Origin: SG8-40 sp963792855
Lineage (GTDB): Bacteria; Pseudomonadota; Gammaproteobacteria; Burkholderiales; Eutrophovitaceae
DNA: 64,000 nt
Assembly: GCA_963792855.1 (NCBI GenBank)
Contig: CAWBXZ010000001.1
Location: forward strand, 326,155-390,154
Direction of reading: 5' to 3'
How positions within the stretch are numbered: the stretch's first letter is position 1; the number at the start of each line of letters is the position of its first letter. The notes under the pieces were generated by a model that saw only the letters and a list, made by a program, of their open reading frames with translations, was not told the origin of the DNA and did no database searches. Shown one piece after another: positions 17,584 to 27,000 of this stretch. A program made the position numbers and the translations under genes.

Positions 17584-18834
17584 ATGAACCGCAAGCAGTT
17601 TTTGAAATCGATGCTGGGCCTTGCATTTGGGGCAAGCACGATGTTCGGCGCCACAGCACAGGCTGCCGACACCATCAAGGTAGGCATATTGCACTCGCTG
17701 TCGGGCACGATGGCGATTTCCGAGACCGCGCTCAAGAACACCGCGCTCATGACCATCGAGGAAATCAACGCCAGCGGCGGCCTGCTCGGCAAGAAACTCG
17801 AGCCTGTCGTGGTCGACCCGGCCTCGAACTGGCCGCTGTTCGCGGAAAAGGCGCGTCAGCTCATTACCCAGGACAAGGTCGACGTTGTCTTCGGTTGCTG
17901 GACGTCGGTGTCACGCAAGTCGGTGCTGCCGGTTTTCGAAGAGTTGAATTCGTTGCTGTTTTACCCGGTGCAGTATGAGGGCGAAGAACTTTCCCAGAAC
18001 GTCTTCTATACCGGTGCCGCCCCGAATCAGCAGGCGATTCCGGCTGTTGAGTATCTGATGAGTCCCGAGGGTGGCGGTGCCAAGCGCTGGTATCTGCTCG
18101 GAACGGACTATGTCTATCCCCGCACTACCAACAAGATCCTGCGTGCGTTCCTGAAGTCCAAAGGCGTGAAAGAGGCGGACATCGAGGAAGTCTATACGCC
18201 GTTTGGCCACAGCGATTACCAGACCATCGTCGCCAACATCAAGAAATTCTCCGCCGGTGGCAAGACCGCCGTGGTTTCCACGATCAATGGCGACTCCAAC
18301 GTTCCGTTCTACAAGGAACTCGGCAATGCCGGCCTGAAAGCGACCGACATCCCCGTGGTTGCATTCTCTGTTGGTGAAGAAGAACTGCGCGGCATCGACA
18401 CCAAGCCGCTGGTCGGCCACCTCGCGGCGTGGAACTACTTCATGTCGGTGAAGAACAAGCAGAACCGTGATTTCATCAAGACGTACAAGGCGTGGGCCAA
18501 GAAAAACGGTGTGCCCAACCTTGACACCGTGGTGACCAACGATCCGATGGAAGCCACCTACGTTGGCATCCACATGTGGGCGCAGGCGGTGAAGAAAGCC
18601 GGCACGACCGATGTCGACAAGGTGCGCATCGCAATGGCGGGCCAGACGTTCAAGGCGCCCTCGGGCTTTACTCTGACGATGGACGCGACGAATCACCACC
18701 TGCACAAGCCGGTAATGATCGGCGAGATCAAGCCGGACGGTCAGTTCCAGGTGGTCTGGAAAACCGACGCGCCGATTCGCGCACAGCCGTGGAGTCCGTT
18801 TATCCCGGGTAACGAAAGCAAGCAAGGCATGTAA
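17584..18834 (+). CDS. urtA: Urea ABC transporter substrate-binding protein UrtA
   Basis: 416 aa from ATG 17584 (RBS GAGGGGAC). A signal peptide (MNRKQFLKSMLGLAFGASTM, cleavage near AQAAD) precedes a type-I periplasmic binding fold typical of UrtA (IKVGILHSLSGTMAISE, FGCWTSVSRKSVLPV, NLLFYPVQYEGEE-like segment, FSVGEEELRGID). It captures urea in the periplasm for the UrtBC permease. First gene behind the sigma-54 promoter. Stem-loops after it may lower readthrough so that UrtA exceeds the permease. Confidence 0.96.
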   Translation: MNRKQFLKSMLGLAFGASTMFGATAQAADTIKVGILHSLSGTMAISETALKNTALMTIEEINASGGLLGKKLEPVVVDPASNWPLFAEKARQLITQDKVDVVFGCWTSVSRKSVLPVFEELNSLLFYPVQYEGEELSQNVFYTGAAPNQQAIPAVEYLMSPEGGGAKRWYLLGTDYVYPRTTNKILRAFLKSKGVKEADIEEVYTPFGHSDYQTIVANIKKFSAGGKTAVVSTINGDSNVPFYKELGNAGLKATDIPVVAFSVGEEELRGIDTKPLVGHLAAWNYFMSVKNKQNRDFIKTYKAWAKKNGVPNLDTVVTNDPMEATYVGIHMWAQAVKKAGTTDVDKVRIAMAGQTFKAPSGFTLTMDATNHHLHKPVMIGEIKPDGQFQVVWKTDAPIRAQPWSPFIPGNESKQGM

Positions 18835-18899
18835 CTCAGCCTGACCACCGGGGCGAACGCCGTAATGTTTTTCCTCGCCCCGGAGTTCATGCCACGCAG

Positions 18900-18939
18900 G
18901 GCCTGCGGTAGCGCAACACCGATCCGCAGGCCTTTTCTT
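18900..18939 (+). terminator. Stem-loop plus T-run after urtA (partial terminator)
   Basis: GGCCTGCGG (18900-18908) pairs with CCGCAGGCC (18924-18932), followed by TTTTCTTT. A second GC-rich hairpin precedes it (CCGGGGCGA 18848-18856 with TCGCCCCGG 18875-18883). As urtB follows with no other promoter evident, it is likely an attenuator rather than a full stop. Confidence 0.6.
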
Positions 18940-18982
18940 TGACCGAATGCTTGACTGATTCATACGGCGATTTCATACGGCG

Positions 18983-20593
18983 ATGCTGCACGCGATAAAG
19001 AAAATAACGGGAGTACTGGTACTTGGCGCGGCGATGCTGGCTTCTCAGGCACAGGCGCTGGACGCGGAGGCAGTCAGCGGGCTCGCATCCGATGAACTGT
19101 CGGTTCGCATTGATGCAATCGCCGCTATTGCGGCCCACGGCGACGAGGAGGCGTTGGAATTACTCCAGCTTCTTCATGACGGCGAAGTCTATGTCACCGA
19201 AGAGGGCCAGGTTGTTCTCGAACTGGACGAAGTCGTCGATGCCGTCACGCGCGAACCGCTCGACCCCCAACCGGACGTCTACGACAGCGTGATCGTCAAC
19301 AACCAGATGCGGGGTGACCTGGAGACCGCCATCGCGGCCCTGCGTTTGCGCTCGGAGAACCGTGACACCCGCTATGCGTCGGCCCGCGCCCTGGAGAGCG
19401 CCGAAGACGCCGATTTGCTTCCCGTGATCGTCGAAGCGATGGAAAGGGAAAGCGACTCCGAAATTCGCGCCATGCTGGCGCAGACCCGGTCGGTGATGGA
19501 ACTCAAAAGCGAAGATCCCGCCGTGCGGGCCGCCGCAGCCACCGCGCTGGGAGAGACCAGCGACCGACGCGTGCGCGAATTACTCGCGGCCAAGCTGGAA
19601 AAAAATCCCGACGGAGACTACTTCGAGGCGGATGGGCAGGTGCGGCTGGCGGCGCTGAAATCGGTCAAATCGATCGACCGCAGGCTGATGCTCATCGACT
19701 ATCTCGGCCGCTTTTTCAGCGGCCTTTCACTGGGGAGCATCCTTTTGCTGGTCGCACTGGGTCTGGCCATTACCTATGGCTTGCTCGGCGTCATCAATCT
19801 GGCGCATGGCGAGATGCTGATGATCGGCGCCTACGCGACCTATGTCACGCAAACGATCTTCATCAATCACTTTCCCGCAGCGTTCGATTATTACGTCGTT
19901 GCGGCGATCCCGGTCGCGTTCCTGGTTGCCGCGGGTGTCGGCATGGTGCTCGAACGAACGGTGATTCGCTGGCTGTACGGGCGGCCACTGGAAACCCTGC
20001 TTGCGACCTGGGGCATCAGCCTGTTCCTGATCCAGCTTGTGCGCCAGATTTTCGGCGCGCAGAACGTCGAAGTGTCCAATCCCTCCTGGATGTCCGGCGG
20101 CGTCGAGTTCATGAATGTGGTGATGCCCTACAACCGCATCTGCATCATCGTGTTTTCCTTCATTGTGTTGCTGTTGATGTGGCTGATGCTCTCGCGAACA
20201 CGGCTTGGCCTGTTCATTCGCAGCGTCACGCAAAACCGCACCATGGCTTCCTGCGTTGGCGTGCCGACTGGCCGCGTCGACCTGATGGCTTTCGGGCTCG
20301 GTTCGGGCATCGCCGGGCTGGCCGGTGTGGCCCTGTCCCAGATCGGCAATGTCGGTCCTGATCTCGGGCAGTCCTACATCATCGACTCGTTCATGGTGGT
20401 GGTCCTCGGCGGAGTGGGCCAGCTGGCAGGAACGGTCTACGCGGCGCTCGGCCTCGGCGTGTTCTCGAAATTCATCGAACCGCACATCGGTGCCGTCCTC
20501 ACCAAGATACTGGTGCTGGTGCTCATCATCGCGGTCATCCAGAAGCGACCGCAAGGTCTGTTCGCGCTCAAAGGGCGCGCCGTGGAGGCATGA
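18983..20593 (+). CDS. urtB: Urea ABC transporter permease UrtB
   Basis: 536 aa. A signal-like N-terminus (MLHAIKKITGVLVLGAAMLA) is followed by a periplasmic HEAT-like helical region of about 230 aa (AARGSASD-type helices, e.g. VMELKSEDPAVRAAAATALG), then a LivH-type permease with about eight membrane helices (LSLGSILLLVALGLAITYGL, LAHGEMLMIGAYATYV). The long N-terminal extension is known for UrtB. Its TGA overlaps the urtC ATG (ATGA), so the permease subunits are translationally coupled. Confidence 0.94.
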   Translation: MLHAIKKITGVLVLGAAMLASQAQALDAEAVSGLASDELSVRIDAIAAIAAHGDEEALELLQLLHDGEVYVTEEGQVVLELDEVVDAVTREPLDPQPDVYDSVIVNNQMRGDLETAIAALRLRSENRDTRYASARALESAEDADLLPVIVEAMERESDSEIRAMLAQTRSVMELKSEDPAVRAAAATALGETSDRRVRELLAAKLEKNPDGDYFEADGQVRLAALKSVKSIDRRLMLIDYLGRFFSGLSLGSILLLVALGLAITYGLLGVINLAHGEMLMIGAYATYVTQTIFINHFPAAFDYYVVAAIPVAFLVAAGVGMVLERTVIRWLYGRPLETLLATWGISLFLIQLVRQIFGAQNVEVSNPSWMSGGVEFMNVVMPYNRICIIVFSFIVLLLMWLMLSRTRLGLFIRSVTQNRTMASCVGVPTGRVDLMAFGLGSGIAGLAGVALSQIGNVGPDLGQSYIIDSFMVVVLGGVGQLAGTVYAALGLGVFSKFIEPHIGAVLTKILVLVLIIAVIQKRPQGLFALKGRAVEA

Positions 20594-21717
20594 TGCAGTA
20601 CGCACCAAGAATCGACCCTTTCCTCAATCGCGCCGGATGGATTGCGCTGGCGCTGTTTGCGCTCGTCGCACTGGTCATTGTTCCTTCGCTGTTCGTTTTC
20701 GTTCCCGAGGAAAGCGCATTTCACGTCTCGGCCTATACCGTCACGCTGGTCGGAAAGATCATGTGCTACTGCATCGTTGCCGTGGCGATGAACCTGATCT
20801 GGGGCTACGCCGGAATACTGTCGCTCGGACATGGCGTGTTCTTCGCGCTCGGCGGGTACGCGTTCGGCATGTATCTGATGCGTCAGATCGGGCGCGACGG
20901 CCAGTACCAGAGCGATCTGCCGGATTTCATGGTGTTCCTCGACTGGAAGGAGTATCCGTGGCAGTGGGCGGGCACCGATCACCTTCTGTGGGCGCTGGCA
21001 CTGGTGGTGCTGGTCCCCGGCGTGCTGGCGTTCGTGTTCGGTTTCTTCGCCTTTCGTTCTCGCATCAAGGGTGTGTATTTTTCGATCATCACCCAGGCGA
21101 TGACATTCGCGTTCATGTTGCTGTTCTTTCGCAACGAGACCGGGTTTGGCGGTAACAACGGGTTTACGGATTTCAAGCGCATTCTGGGCTTTCCGATCAC
21201 CGAACCGCCGATGCGCGCCATACTGTTCGCCCTCAGCGCCGCGGCGCTGATCGGCGCAGTGCTGTTGTCACGTTATCTGATCCGGTCCAAGACCGGGCGC
21301 ATCCTCACGGCGATTCGGGACTCCGAGTCACGCCTGATGTTCTCGGGGTACAACCCGCTTGGCTACAAGCTGTTTGTCTGGACGCTCTCGGCCGTGATGT
21401 GCGGCATTGCCGGCGCCCTGTATGTTCCGCAGGTCGGCATCATCAACCCCAGCGAGATGTCGCCAGCCAATTCGATCGAGATCGCCGTGTGGGTCGCCGT
21501 GGGCGGACGCGGTACCATCGTCGGCCCCATACTCGGTGCATTCAGTGTGAACGCAGCCAAGAGTTTCTTTACCCAGTCCTTCCCCGAGTACTGGCTGTTC
21601 TTCCTCGGCCTGCTATTCATACTGGTGACGCTGTTCATGCCGAAGGGAATCGTGGGACTGGCCCGCCAGATCAACGCAAAGCTCGGAATGGGAGGCGCGA
21701 GTGCACAGCGCAGTTGA
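20590..21717 (+). CDS. urtC: Urea ABC transporter permease UrtC
   Basis: 375 aa, ATG overlapping the urtB stop. LivM-type permease with multiple membrane helices and the conserved WGYAGILSLGHGVFFALGGY and GGRGTIVGPILGAF segments. Pairs with UrtB as the membrane heterodimer of the high-affinity urea importer. The 3' end overlaps urtD by 17 bp. Confidence 0.95.
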   Translation: MMQYAPRIDPFLNRAGWIALALFALVALVIVPSLFVFVPEESAFHVSAYTVTLVGKIMCYCIVAVAMNLIWGYAGILSLGHGVFFALGGYAFGMYLMRQIGRDGQYQSDLPDFMVFLDWKEYPWQWAGTDHLLWALALVVLVPGVLAFVFGFFAFRSRIKGVYFSIITQAMTFAFMLLFFRNETGFGGNNGFTDFKRILGFPITEPPMRAILFALSAAALIGAVLLSRYLIRSKTGRILTAIRDSESRLMFSGYNPLGYKLFVWTLSAVMCGIAGALYVPQVGIINPSEMSPANSIEIAVWVAVGGRGTIVGPILGAFSVNAAKSFFTQSFPEYWLFFLGLLFILVTLFMPKGIVGLARQINAKLGMGGASAQRS

Positions 21718-22525
21718 AGAAACACTGATTCCGAGCGGGTCGACCACCGGTCTCGGGCACGTCGTCGGCGGCGCCGTCGACGTTTCGCACGGAACCATCC
21801 TGTATCTCGATGACATTACCGTGAGCTTTGACGGCTTCAAGGCCCTCAATGCGCTGACGCTGACGGTGAACGTCGGGGAATTGCGTTGCGTAATCGGGCC
21901 CAACGGTGCCGGCAAGACGACCATGATGGACGTTATTACCGGCAAGACGCGGCCGGACGAAGGCACGGCGTTTTTCGGCCAGACGATCGATCTGACGAGA
22001 CTGACCGAGCCGCAAATCGCGCATGCGGGAATAGGGCGCAAGTTCCAGAAGCCGACCGTGTTCGAGAACCACTCCGTGTTTGAGAATCTCGAACTGGCGA
22101 TGAAGGCGGACAAGCGCGTGTTTGCCAGCCTGCGGGCGCGGCGCACGCCCGAGCAGATCGGACGGATTGTCGAAACGATGGAAACGATTGACCTGCTGGC
22201 GCAGGCGGATATGGCGGCGGGGCTGCTGTCGCATGGCCAGAAGCAGTGGCTGGAGATCGGGATGTTGCTGATGCAGGAGCCGCAGTTGCTGTTGCTGGAC
22301 GAACCGGTCGCGGGCATGACGGACGAGGAAACGGCGAAGACGGCGCAATTGCTCAAGACGCTGGCCGGTTCGCGTTCCATCGTCGTCGTCGAGCACGACA
22401 TGGAGTTCATCAGCGAGATCGCGGCAACCGTAACGGTATTGCACGAGGGGTCGGTGCTGGCAGAGGGTTCGATGGACGAAGTGCAGTCCGACGAACGGGT
22501 CATTGAAGTCTATCTCGGACGCTGA
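21701..22525 (+). CDS. urtD: Urea ABC transporter ATP-binding protein UrtD
   Basis: 274 aa from GTG 21701, inside the end of urtC. ABC ATPase of the LivG type: Walker A GPNGAGKT, Q-loop region, signature LSHGQ (in place of LSGGQ, as commonly seen in this family), Walker B LLLLDEPVAGM, switch His in VVVEHDMEF. An N-terminal leader of about 35 aa precedes the ATPase core, so a later start is possible. Drives urea import together with UrtE. Confidence 0.95.
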   Translation: MHSAVEETLIPSGSTTGLGHVVGGAVDVSHGTILYLDDITVSFDGFKALNALTLTVNVGELRCVIGPNGAGKTTMMDVITGKTRPDEGTAFFGQTIDLTRLTEPQIAHAGIGRKFQKPTVFENHSVFENLELAMKADKRVFASLRARRTPEQIGRIVETMETIDLLAQADMAAGLLSHGQKQWLEIGMLLMQEPQLLLLDEPVAGMTDEETAKTAQLLKTLAGSRSIVVVEHDMEFISEIAATVTVLHEGSVLAEGSMDEVQSDERVIEVYLGR

Positions 22526-22540
22526 GGAATTCCGGTAACC

Positions 22541-23239
22541 ATGTTGCAGGTCGAAAATCTCAATCAGTTCTACGGCTCAAGCCACACGCTGCGCGATGTG
22601 TCTTTTACCGTGCCCTCCGGTGCCGTGACCACCTTGCTCGGCCGTAACGGCGTTGGCAAGACCACGCTGCTGAAATGCATCATGGGCGTATTGCCTTCGA
22701 AAAGCGGGCGCGTCGTCATGGACGGGCAGGAAGTCTCGCGCATGGCGCCGCATGCCAGAGCGCATCGCGGCATGGCATATGTGCCGCAGGGCCGTGAAAT
22801 ATTTCCCCGCCTTACCGTCGAGGAAAACCTGATGATGGGGCTGGCAACGAAAAAGCATGGCTCGGGAGCCGGGATTCCGCCGGAAATTTTCGACATGTTT
22901 CCGGTGCTGAAGAGCATGCTGAACCGGCGCGGGGGCGATCTCTCGGGCGGGCAGCAACAGCAACTGGCGATCGGCAGGGCGTTGGCGATGTCGCCGAAAA
23001 TACTGATTCTGGACGAGCCCACCGAAGGCATACAACCGTCGATCATCAAGGACATCGAGAGCGTCATCCGGGCGCTGGCGCAACGCGGCGATATGGCGAT
23101 CCTGCTGGTAGAACAGTACTATGATTTCGCAAGGGACCTGGCGGATCACTATCTGGTGATGCGCCGGGGCGAGATCGTCAAGAGCGGGTCGGGTGCAACC
23201 ATGGATTCAGACAACGTGCGCAGCTATCTGTCGGTATGA
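22541..23239 (+). CDS. urtE: Urea ABC transporter ATP-binding protein UrtE
   Basis: 232 aa. LivF-type ABC ATPase: Walker A GRNGVGKT, signature LSGGQQQ, Walker B ILILDEPTEG, switch LLVEQYY. The second nucleotide-binding subunit of the urea importer. Its stop overlaps the ureD ATG (ATGA), joining transport to urease in a single operon. Confidence 0.95.
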   Translation: MLQVENLNQFYGSSHTLRDVSFTVPSGAVTTLLGRNGVGKTTLLKCIMGVLPSKSGRVVMDGQEVSRMAPHARAHRGMAYVPQGREIFPRLTVEENLMMGLATKKHGSGAGIPPEIFDMFPVLKSMLNRRGGDLSGGQQQQLAIGRALAMSPKILILDEPTEGIQPSIIKDIESVIRALAQRGDMAILLVEQYYDFARDLADHYLVMRRGEIVKSGSGATMDSDNVRSYLSV

Positions 23240-24078
23240 AGCCGGTCGAGGCCTTGCAGGCCGAAGGCTGGCGTGCGGCACTGGAGCTCGGTTTTACAGC
23301 GGATGATGAACGTACCTGGTTGGCGCACCGCCGTCACAGCGGCCCGTTGTTGGTGCAGCGTCCGTTTTTTCCCGAAGATGCGAGACTTTGCCAGATGGTC
23401 ATCGTGCATCCGCCCGGTGGCATCGCCGGTGGCGACGAACTCGCGCTCGATATTGCGGCCGGGCCGCGCGCGCGCACACAGCTGACCACGCCCGGGGCCG
23501 GCAAGTGGTATCGGGGGTTCGGGCGCGACGCGCGCCAGACGGTGCGAATCCGTGTCGCGGACGACGCCTTGTGCGAGTGGTTGCCACAGGAAAACATTAT
23601 TTTCGACGGCGCGCTCGCGCACATGTCCCTGGACGTGGATATCAGCCGGCGCGGCGTTTTTTGCGGTTGGGATTTCACCTGCCTTGGCAGGCCGCGAAGC
23701 GGGGAACGGTTTGGCAGCGGCGCGGTGCGCCAGCTCACAGCGATCCGCCAGGACGGCAAAGCGGTGTTTCGCGAACAGGCCTGTATCACGGCGTCCGACA
23801 TCTCGAGGCCAGCGCCGGCGTTACTGGCAGGACACTGTGCCTATGGTTCGATGATGGTGGTGGGCACGGAGGCGGGCGAGGATGTCGTTGCCGCCGCGCG
23901 CGATGCGATCGCTGACGACGTCAACGCAGGCGTGACCCGCATCGGAACGGTATTGATCGCGCGGTGGGTCGGTAACAACGTCGAAGCGGGGCGCGCGCTG
24001 TTCACCCGCATCTGGTCGGTGTTGCGTCCCTGGTATGCGGGCCGCGAAGCAGTCGTGCCGAGGATCTGGGCAACGTAA
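23236..24078 (+). CDS. ureD: Urease accessory protein UreD (UreH)
   Basis: 280 aa, start overlapping urtE. Family features: HRRHSGPLLVQRPFFPED and VIVHPPGGIAGGD near the N-terminus, TTPGAGKWYRG, then EWLPQENIIFDGA. UreD binds apo-urease first and recruits UreF and UreG for nickel insertion. Standard length. Confidence 0.95.
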   Translation: MKPVEALQAEGWRAALELGFTADDERTWLAHRRHSGPLLVQRPFFPEDARLCQMVIVHPPGGIAGGDELALDIAAGPRARTQLTTPGAGKWYRGFGRDARQTVRIRVADDALCEWLPQENIIFDGALAHMSLDVDISRRGVFCGWDFTCLGRPRSGERFGSGAVRQLTAIRQDGKAVFREQACITASDISRPAPALLAGHCAYGSMMVVGTEAGEDVVAAARDAIADDVNAGVTRIGTVLIARWVGNNVEAGRALFTRIWSVLRPWYAGREAVVPRIWAT

Positions 24079-24127
24079 GAGATCGAATGATGGTTGTTGA
24101 TAAAAACAGAACGAGGGAAGGGCGATT

Positions 24128-24430
24128 GTGGAACTGACACCAAGGGAGAAAGACAAACTCCTGATCTTCACCGCGGGCCTGCTCGCGGAACGCCGCAAGG
24201 CGAGAGGACTGAAACTCAATTATCCGGAGGCGGTTGCCTACATTTCTGCGGCCATTCTCGAAGGCGCGCGCGATGGCAGGAGCGTCGCCGATCTGATGGC
24301 TTACGGCACCACGCTGCTGACGCGCGATGACGTCATGGACGGTGTCGCCGAGATGATTCCAGAAATCCAGGTCGAAGCCACTTTTCCGGACGGCACCAAA
24401 CTGGTGACCGTTCACGAACCGATTGCGTAA
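24128..24430 (+). CDS. ureA: Urease gamma subunit UreA
   Basis: 100 aa, GTG start at 24128 (GAGGGAAG upstream). Canonical gamma-subunit sequence (MELTPREKDKLLIFTAGLLA, YGTTLLTRDDVMDGV, VTVHEPI). Part of the UreABC trimer of trimers. Confidence 0.97.
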   Translation: MELTPREKDKLLIFTAGLLAERRKARGLKLNYPEAVAYISAAILEGARDGRSVADLMAYGTTLLTRDDVMDGVAEMIPEIQVEATFPDGTKLVTVHEPIA

Positions 24431-24440
24431 AGGACGAACG

Positions 24441-24746
24441 ATGATTCCGGGAGAAATCAGGGCCGCCAGTGGTGACATCGAGATCAATGCCGGGCGCAAG
24501 ACCGTGACCATGGAAGTGTCCAACAGCGGCGACCGGCCGATCCAGGTCGGTTCGCATTATCACTTTGCCGAAACCAATCCCGCGCTGCTCTTCGATCGCG
24601 AGGGCGCTCGTGGTTTCCGGCTCAATATCGCGGCGGGCACCGCTGTGCGTTTCGAACCGGGGCAGTCGCGAACGGTGGAACTGGTGGAGTACGCTGGCGC
24701 GCGCATCGTTTTCGGATTCCGCGCCGACGTCATGGGAGCGCTGTGA
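24441..24746 (+). CDS. ureB: Urease beta subunit UreB
   Basis: 101 aa from ATG 24441 (MIPGEIRAASGDIEIN), preceded by AAAGGACGA. Carries the family segments QVGSHYHFAETNPAL and VELVEYAGARIVFGF. The TGA overlaps the ureC ATG by one base. Confidence 0.97.
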   Translation: MIPGEIRAASGDIEINAGRKTVTMEVSNSGDRPIQVGSHYHFAETNPALLFDREGARGFRLNIAAGTAVRFEPGQSRTVELVEYAGARIVFGFRADVMGAL

Positions 24747-26452
24747 TGGCAGGCAAGATCACAAGGCGCGCGTATGCCGAAATGTTCGGACCGACCACGG
24801 GCGACCGGGTCCGGCTCGCAGACACGGATCTCTGGATCGAGGTGGAACGCGATCACACAGTCTACGGCGATGAAGTCAAGTTCGGCGGCGGCAAGGTCAT
24901 CCGCGACGGCATGGGCCAGAGCCAGCGCCGGGCAGCCGACGTTGCCGATACGGTGGTGACCAATGCGTTGATTGTCGATTACTGGGGCATCGTCAAGGCC
25001 GACATCGGCATCAAGGACGGGCGTATCAGCGCCATTGGCAAGGCCGGCAATCCGGACGTGCAGGCGGGTGTGGACATCATCATTGGCGCCGCGACGGAAA
25101 TCATTGCCGGCGAAGGTTCGATCGTCACCGCCGGCGGCATCGATGCCCACATCCATTTCATCTGCCCGCAACAGATCGAAGAAGCACTGATGTCGGGTGT
25201 GACGACCATGCTCGGCGGCGGCACCGGCCCGGCGACCGGCACCAATGCGACGACTTGTACGCCCGGGCCTTGGCACATTGGCCGCATGTTGCAGGCAGCC
25301 GAGGCGTTTCCGATGAACCTCGGATTTCTCGGCAAGGGGAACGCCAGCCTTCGGCTGCCACTGCGCGAGCAGGTGGCGGCGGGCGCCATGGGCTTGAAGC
25401 TGCACGAAGACTGGGGCACGACTCCCGCGGCGATCGACAACTGCCTCGCGGTGGCCGATGAAATGGATGTTCAGGTGGCGATACACACCGACACGCTGAA
25501 CGAATCCGGCTTCGTCGAGGACACGATTGCCGCGTTCAAGGGCAGGGCGATCCACACATATCACACCGAAGGCGCCGGCGGTGGTCATGCGCCCGATATC
25601 ATCAAGGCGTGCGGCGAGAGCAATGTGCTCCCTTCGTCGACCAATCCGACACGGCCATACACGGTCAACACCATCGACGAGCACCTCGACATGCTGATGG
25701 TGTGCCATCACCTCGACCCCGGGATTGCCGAGGATGTCGCGTTTGCCGAATCGCGCATCCGGCGCGAGACCATTGCCGCCGAAGACATTCTTCACGACCT
25801 TGGCGCGTTCAGCATGATCGCCAGCGATTCGCAGGCGATGGGGCGCGTGGGAGAAGTCATTACGCGGACCTGGCAAACGGCGCACAAGATGAAAGTGCAG
25901 CGCGGCAGCCTGCCCGAAGACAAGCAGGATGCCGATAACTTCAGGGTCAAGCGTTACGTGGCCAAGTACACGATCAATCCCGCGATCACCCACGGCATCG
26001 CGCATGCGGTCGGTTCCATCGAAGCCGGAAAGCTGGCCGACCTCGTGCTCTGGAAGCCGGCGTTTTTCGGCGTCAAGCCGTCGCTGATACTGAAAAGCGG
26101 CGTGATCGCCGCAGCGGCCATGGGAGACCCGAACGCATCGATACCGACGCCGCAGCCGGTGCATTACCGGCCGATGTTCGGCGCCTATGGCGGATCCCTG
26201 AGCCGCGGATCGGTCACTTTCGTTTCGCAGGCCGCTCTGGAAAACGACATTGGCCGCTCGCTCGGGCTGCGCAAGACCGTGATGGCCGTGATGGATACGC
26301 GCAAGGTGAGCAAGAAGGACATGCGGCTCAACGACTATATGCCAACCATCGAGGTCGATCCGCAGAACTACCAGGTGCGGGCTGACGGTCAGTTGCTGAC
26401 CTGTGAGCCGGCCGCCTCGCTGCCAATGGCGCAACGCTACTTCCTGTTCTGA
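24746..26452 (+). CDS. ureC: Urease alpha subunit UreC (catalytic)
   Basis: 568 aa from ATG 24746 (an in-frame GTG sits one codon earlier). All active-site residues are visible: His135 and His137 (DAHIHF), carbamylated Lys218 (GLKLHED), His247, His273, the mobile-flap Cys320-His (MVCHHLDPG) and Asp361 (IASDSQAMG). These bind two Ni2+ and hydrolyse urea to ammonia and carbamate. Full length, no lesion, so urease activity depends on the state of ureF. Confidence 0.98.
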   Translation: MAGKITRRAYAEMFGPTTGDRVRLADTDLWIEVERDHTVYGDEVKFGGGKVIRDGMGQSQRRAADVADTVVTNALIVDYWGIVKADIGIKDGRISAIGKAGNPDVQAGVDIIIGAATEIIAGEGSIVTAGGIDAHIHFICPQQIEEALMSGVTTMLGGGTGPATGTNATTCTPGPWHIGRMLQAAEAFPMNLGFLGKGNASLRLPLREQVAAGAMGLKLHEDWGTTPAAIDNCLAVADEMDVQVAIHTDTLNESGFVEDTIAAFKGRAIHTYHTEGAGGGHAPDIIKACGESNVLPSSTNPTRPYTVNTIDEHLDMLMVCHHLDPGIAEDVAFAESRIRRETIAAEDILHDLGAFSMIASDSQAMGRVGEVITRTWQTAHKMKVQRGSLPEDKQDADNFRVKRYVAKYTINPAITHGIAHAVGSIEAGKLADLVLWKPAFFGVKPSLILKSGVIAAAAMGDPNASIPTPQPVHYRPMFGAYGGSLSRGSVTFVSQAALENDIGRSLGLRKTVMAVMDTRKVSKKDMRLNDYMPTIEVDPQNYQVRADGQLLTCEPAASLPMAQRYFLF

Positions 26453-26454
26453 CC

Positions 26455-27000
26455 ATGCTGGTGATATCAAAAGCATTGCCGCCCCAGTCCCGGTACGACG
26501 TCGAACTCGTGCTGCCCTTCGACCTGCGTCAGAAAAGCCGCTTGCGAACCACGCTTGCCGATGGCGAGGAGGTCGGATTGTTTCTCGAGCGCGGCCGTGT
26601 GCTGCGCGACGGAGACTGTCTGCAGGCTGACGACGGCCGCATCGTTCGCGTGCGTTCCAAAGCCGAAAAGGTGTTGCACGTTGTCTGCGCCAACGAAGCG
26701 CAACTGGTTCGCGTGGCCTACCATCTGGGCAACCGGCACGTCGCGCTGCAGGTCGGGGAAGGCTGGGTCCGCATCGCGGCCGACGACGTGCTCGCAGACA
26801 TGATCAGGGGCCTTGGCGCGAAGGTGCAATCGCTGGAGGCGGCGTTCGAGCCGGAAGCGGGTGCCTATGGCGGGCATCATCACTCGCACGCTCCCGATGC
26901 GCACGGCCCGGAACAGGATGGCGCGCACCGGCATCGCGGTGTCATCCACCAGTTTGGTGATGGTGCGTCCGGCCCGGCGCGGGGCGTGACGGAACCGTGA
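26455..27000 (+). CDS. ureE: Urease accessory protein UreE, nickel chaperone
   Basis: 181 aa, 2 bp after ureC. The N-terminal peptide-binding domain (KSRLRTTLADGEEVGLFLERG) is followed by the metal-binding domain (YHLGNRHVALQV with the conserved His) and a His-rich C-terminus (GGHHHSHAPDAHG, HRHRGVIHQFG). It delivers Ni to UreG. The stop overlaps the ureF start (GTGACAG). Confidence 0.96.
   Translation: MLVISKALPPQSRYDVELVLPFDLRQKSRLRTTLADGEEVGLFLERGRVLRDGDCLQADDGRIVRVRSKAEKVLHVVCANEAQLVRVAYHLGNRHVALQVGEGWVRIAADDVLADMIRGLGAKVQSLEAAFEPEAGAYGGHHHSHAPDAHGPEQDGAHRHRGVIHQFGDGASGPARGVTEP

Noticed and set aside
24560..26476. 638-codon minus-strand open frame opposite ureC
   Set aside because: Antisense of a strongly conserved urease alpha gene; no RBS, His/Arg-rich shadow composition.
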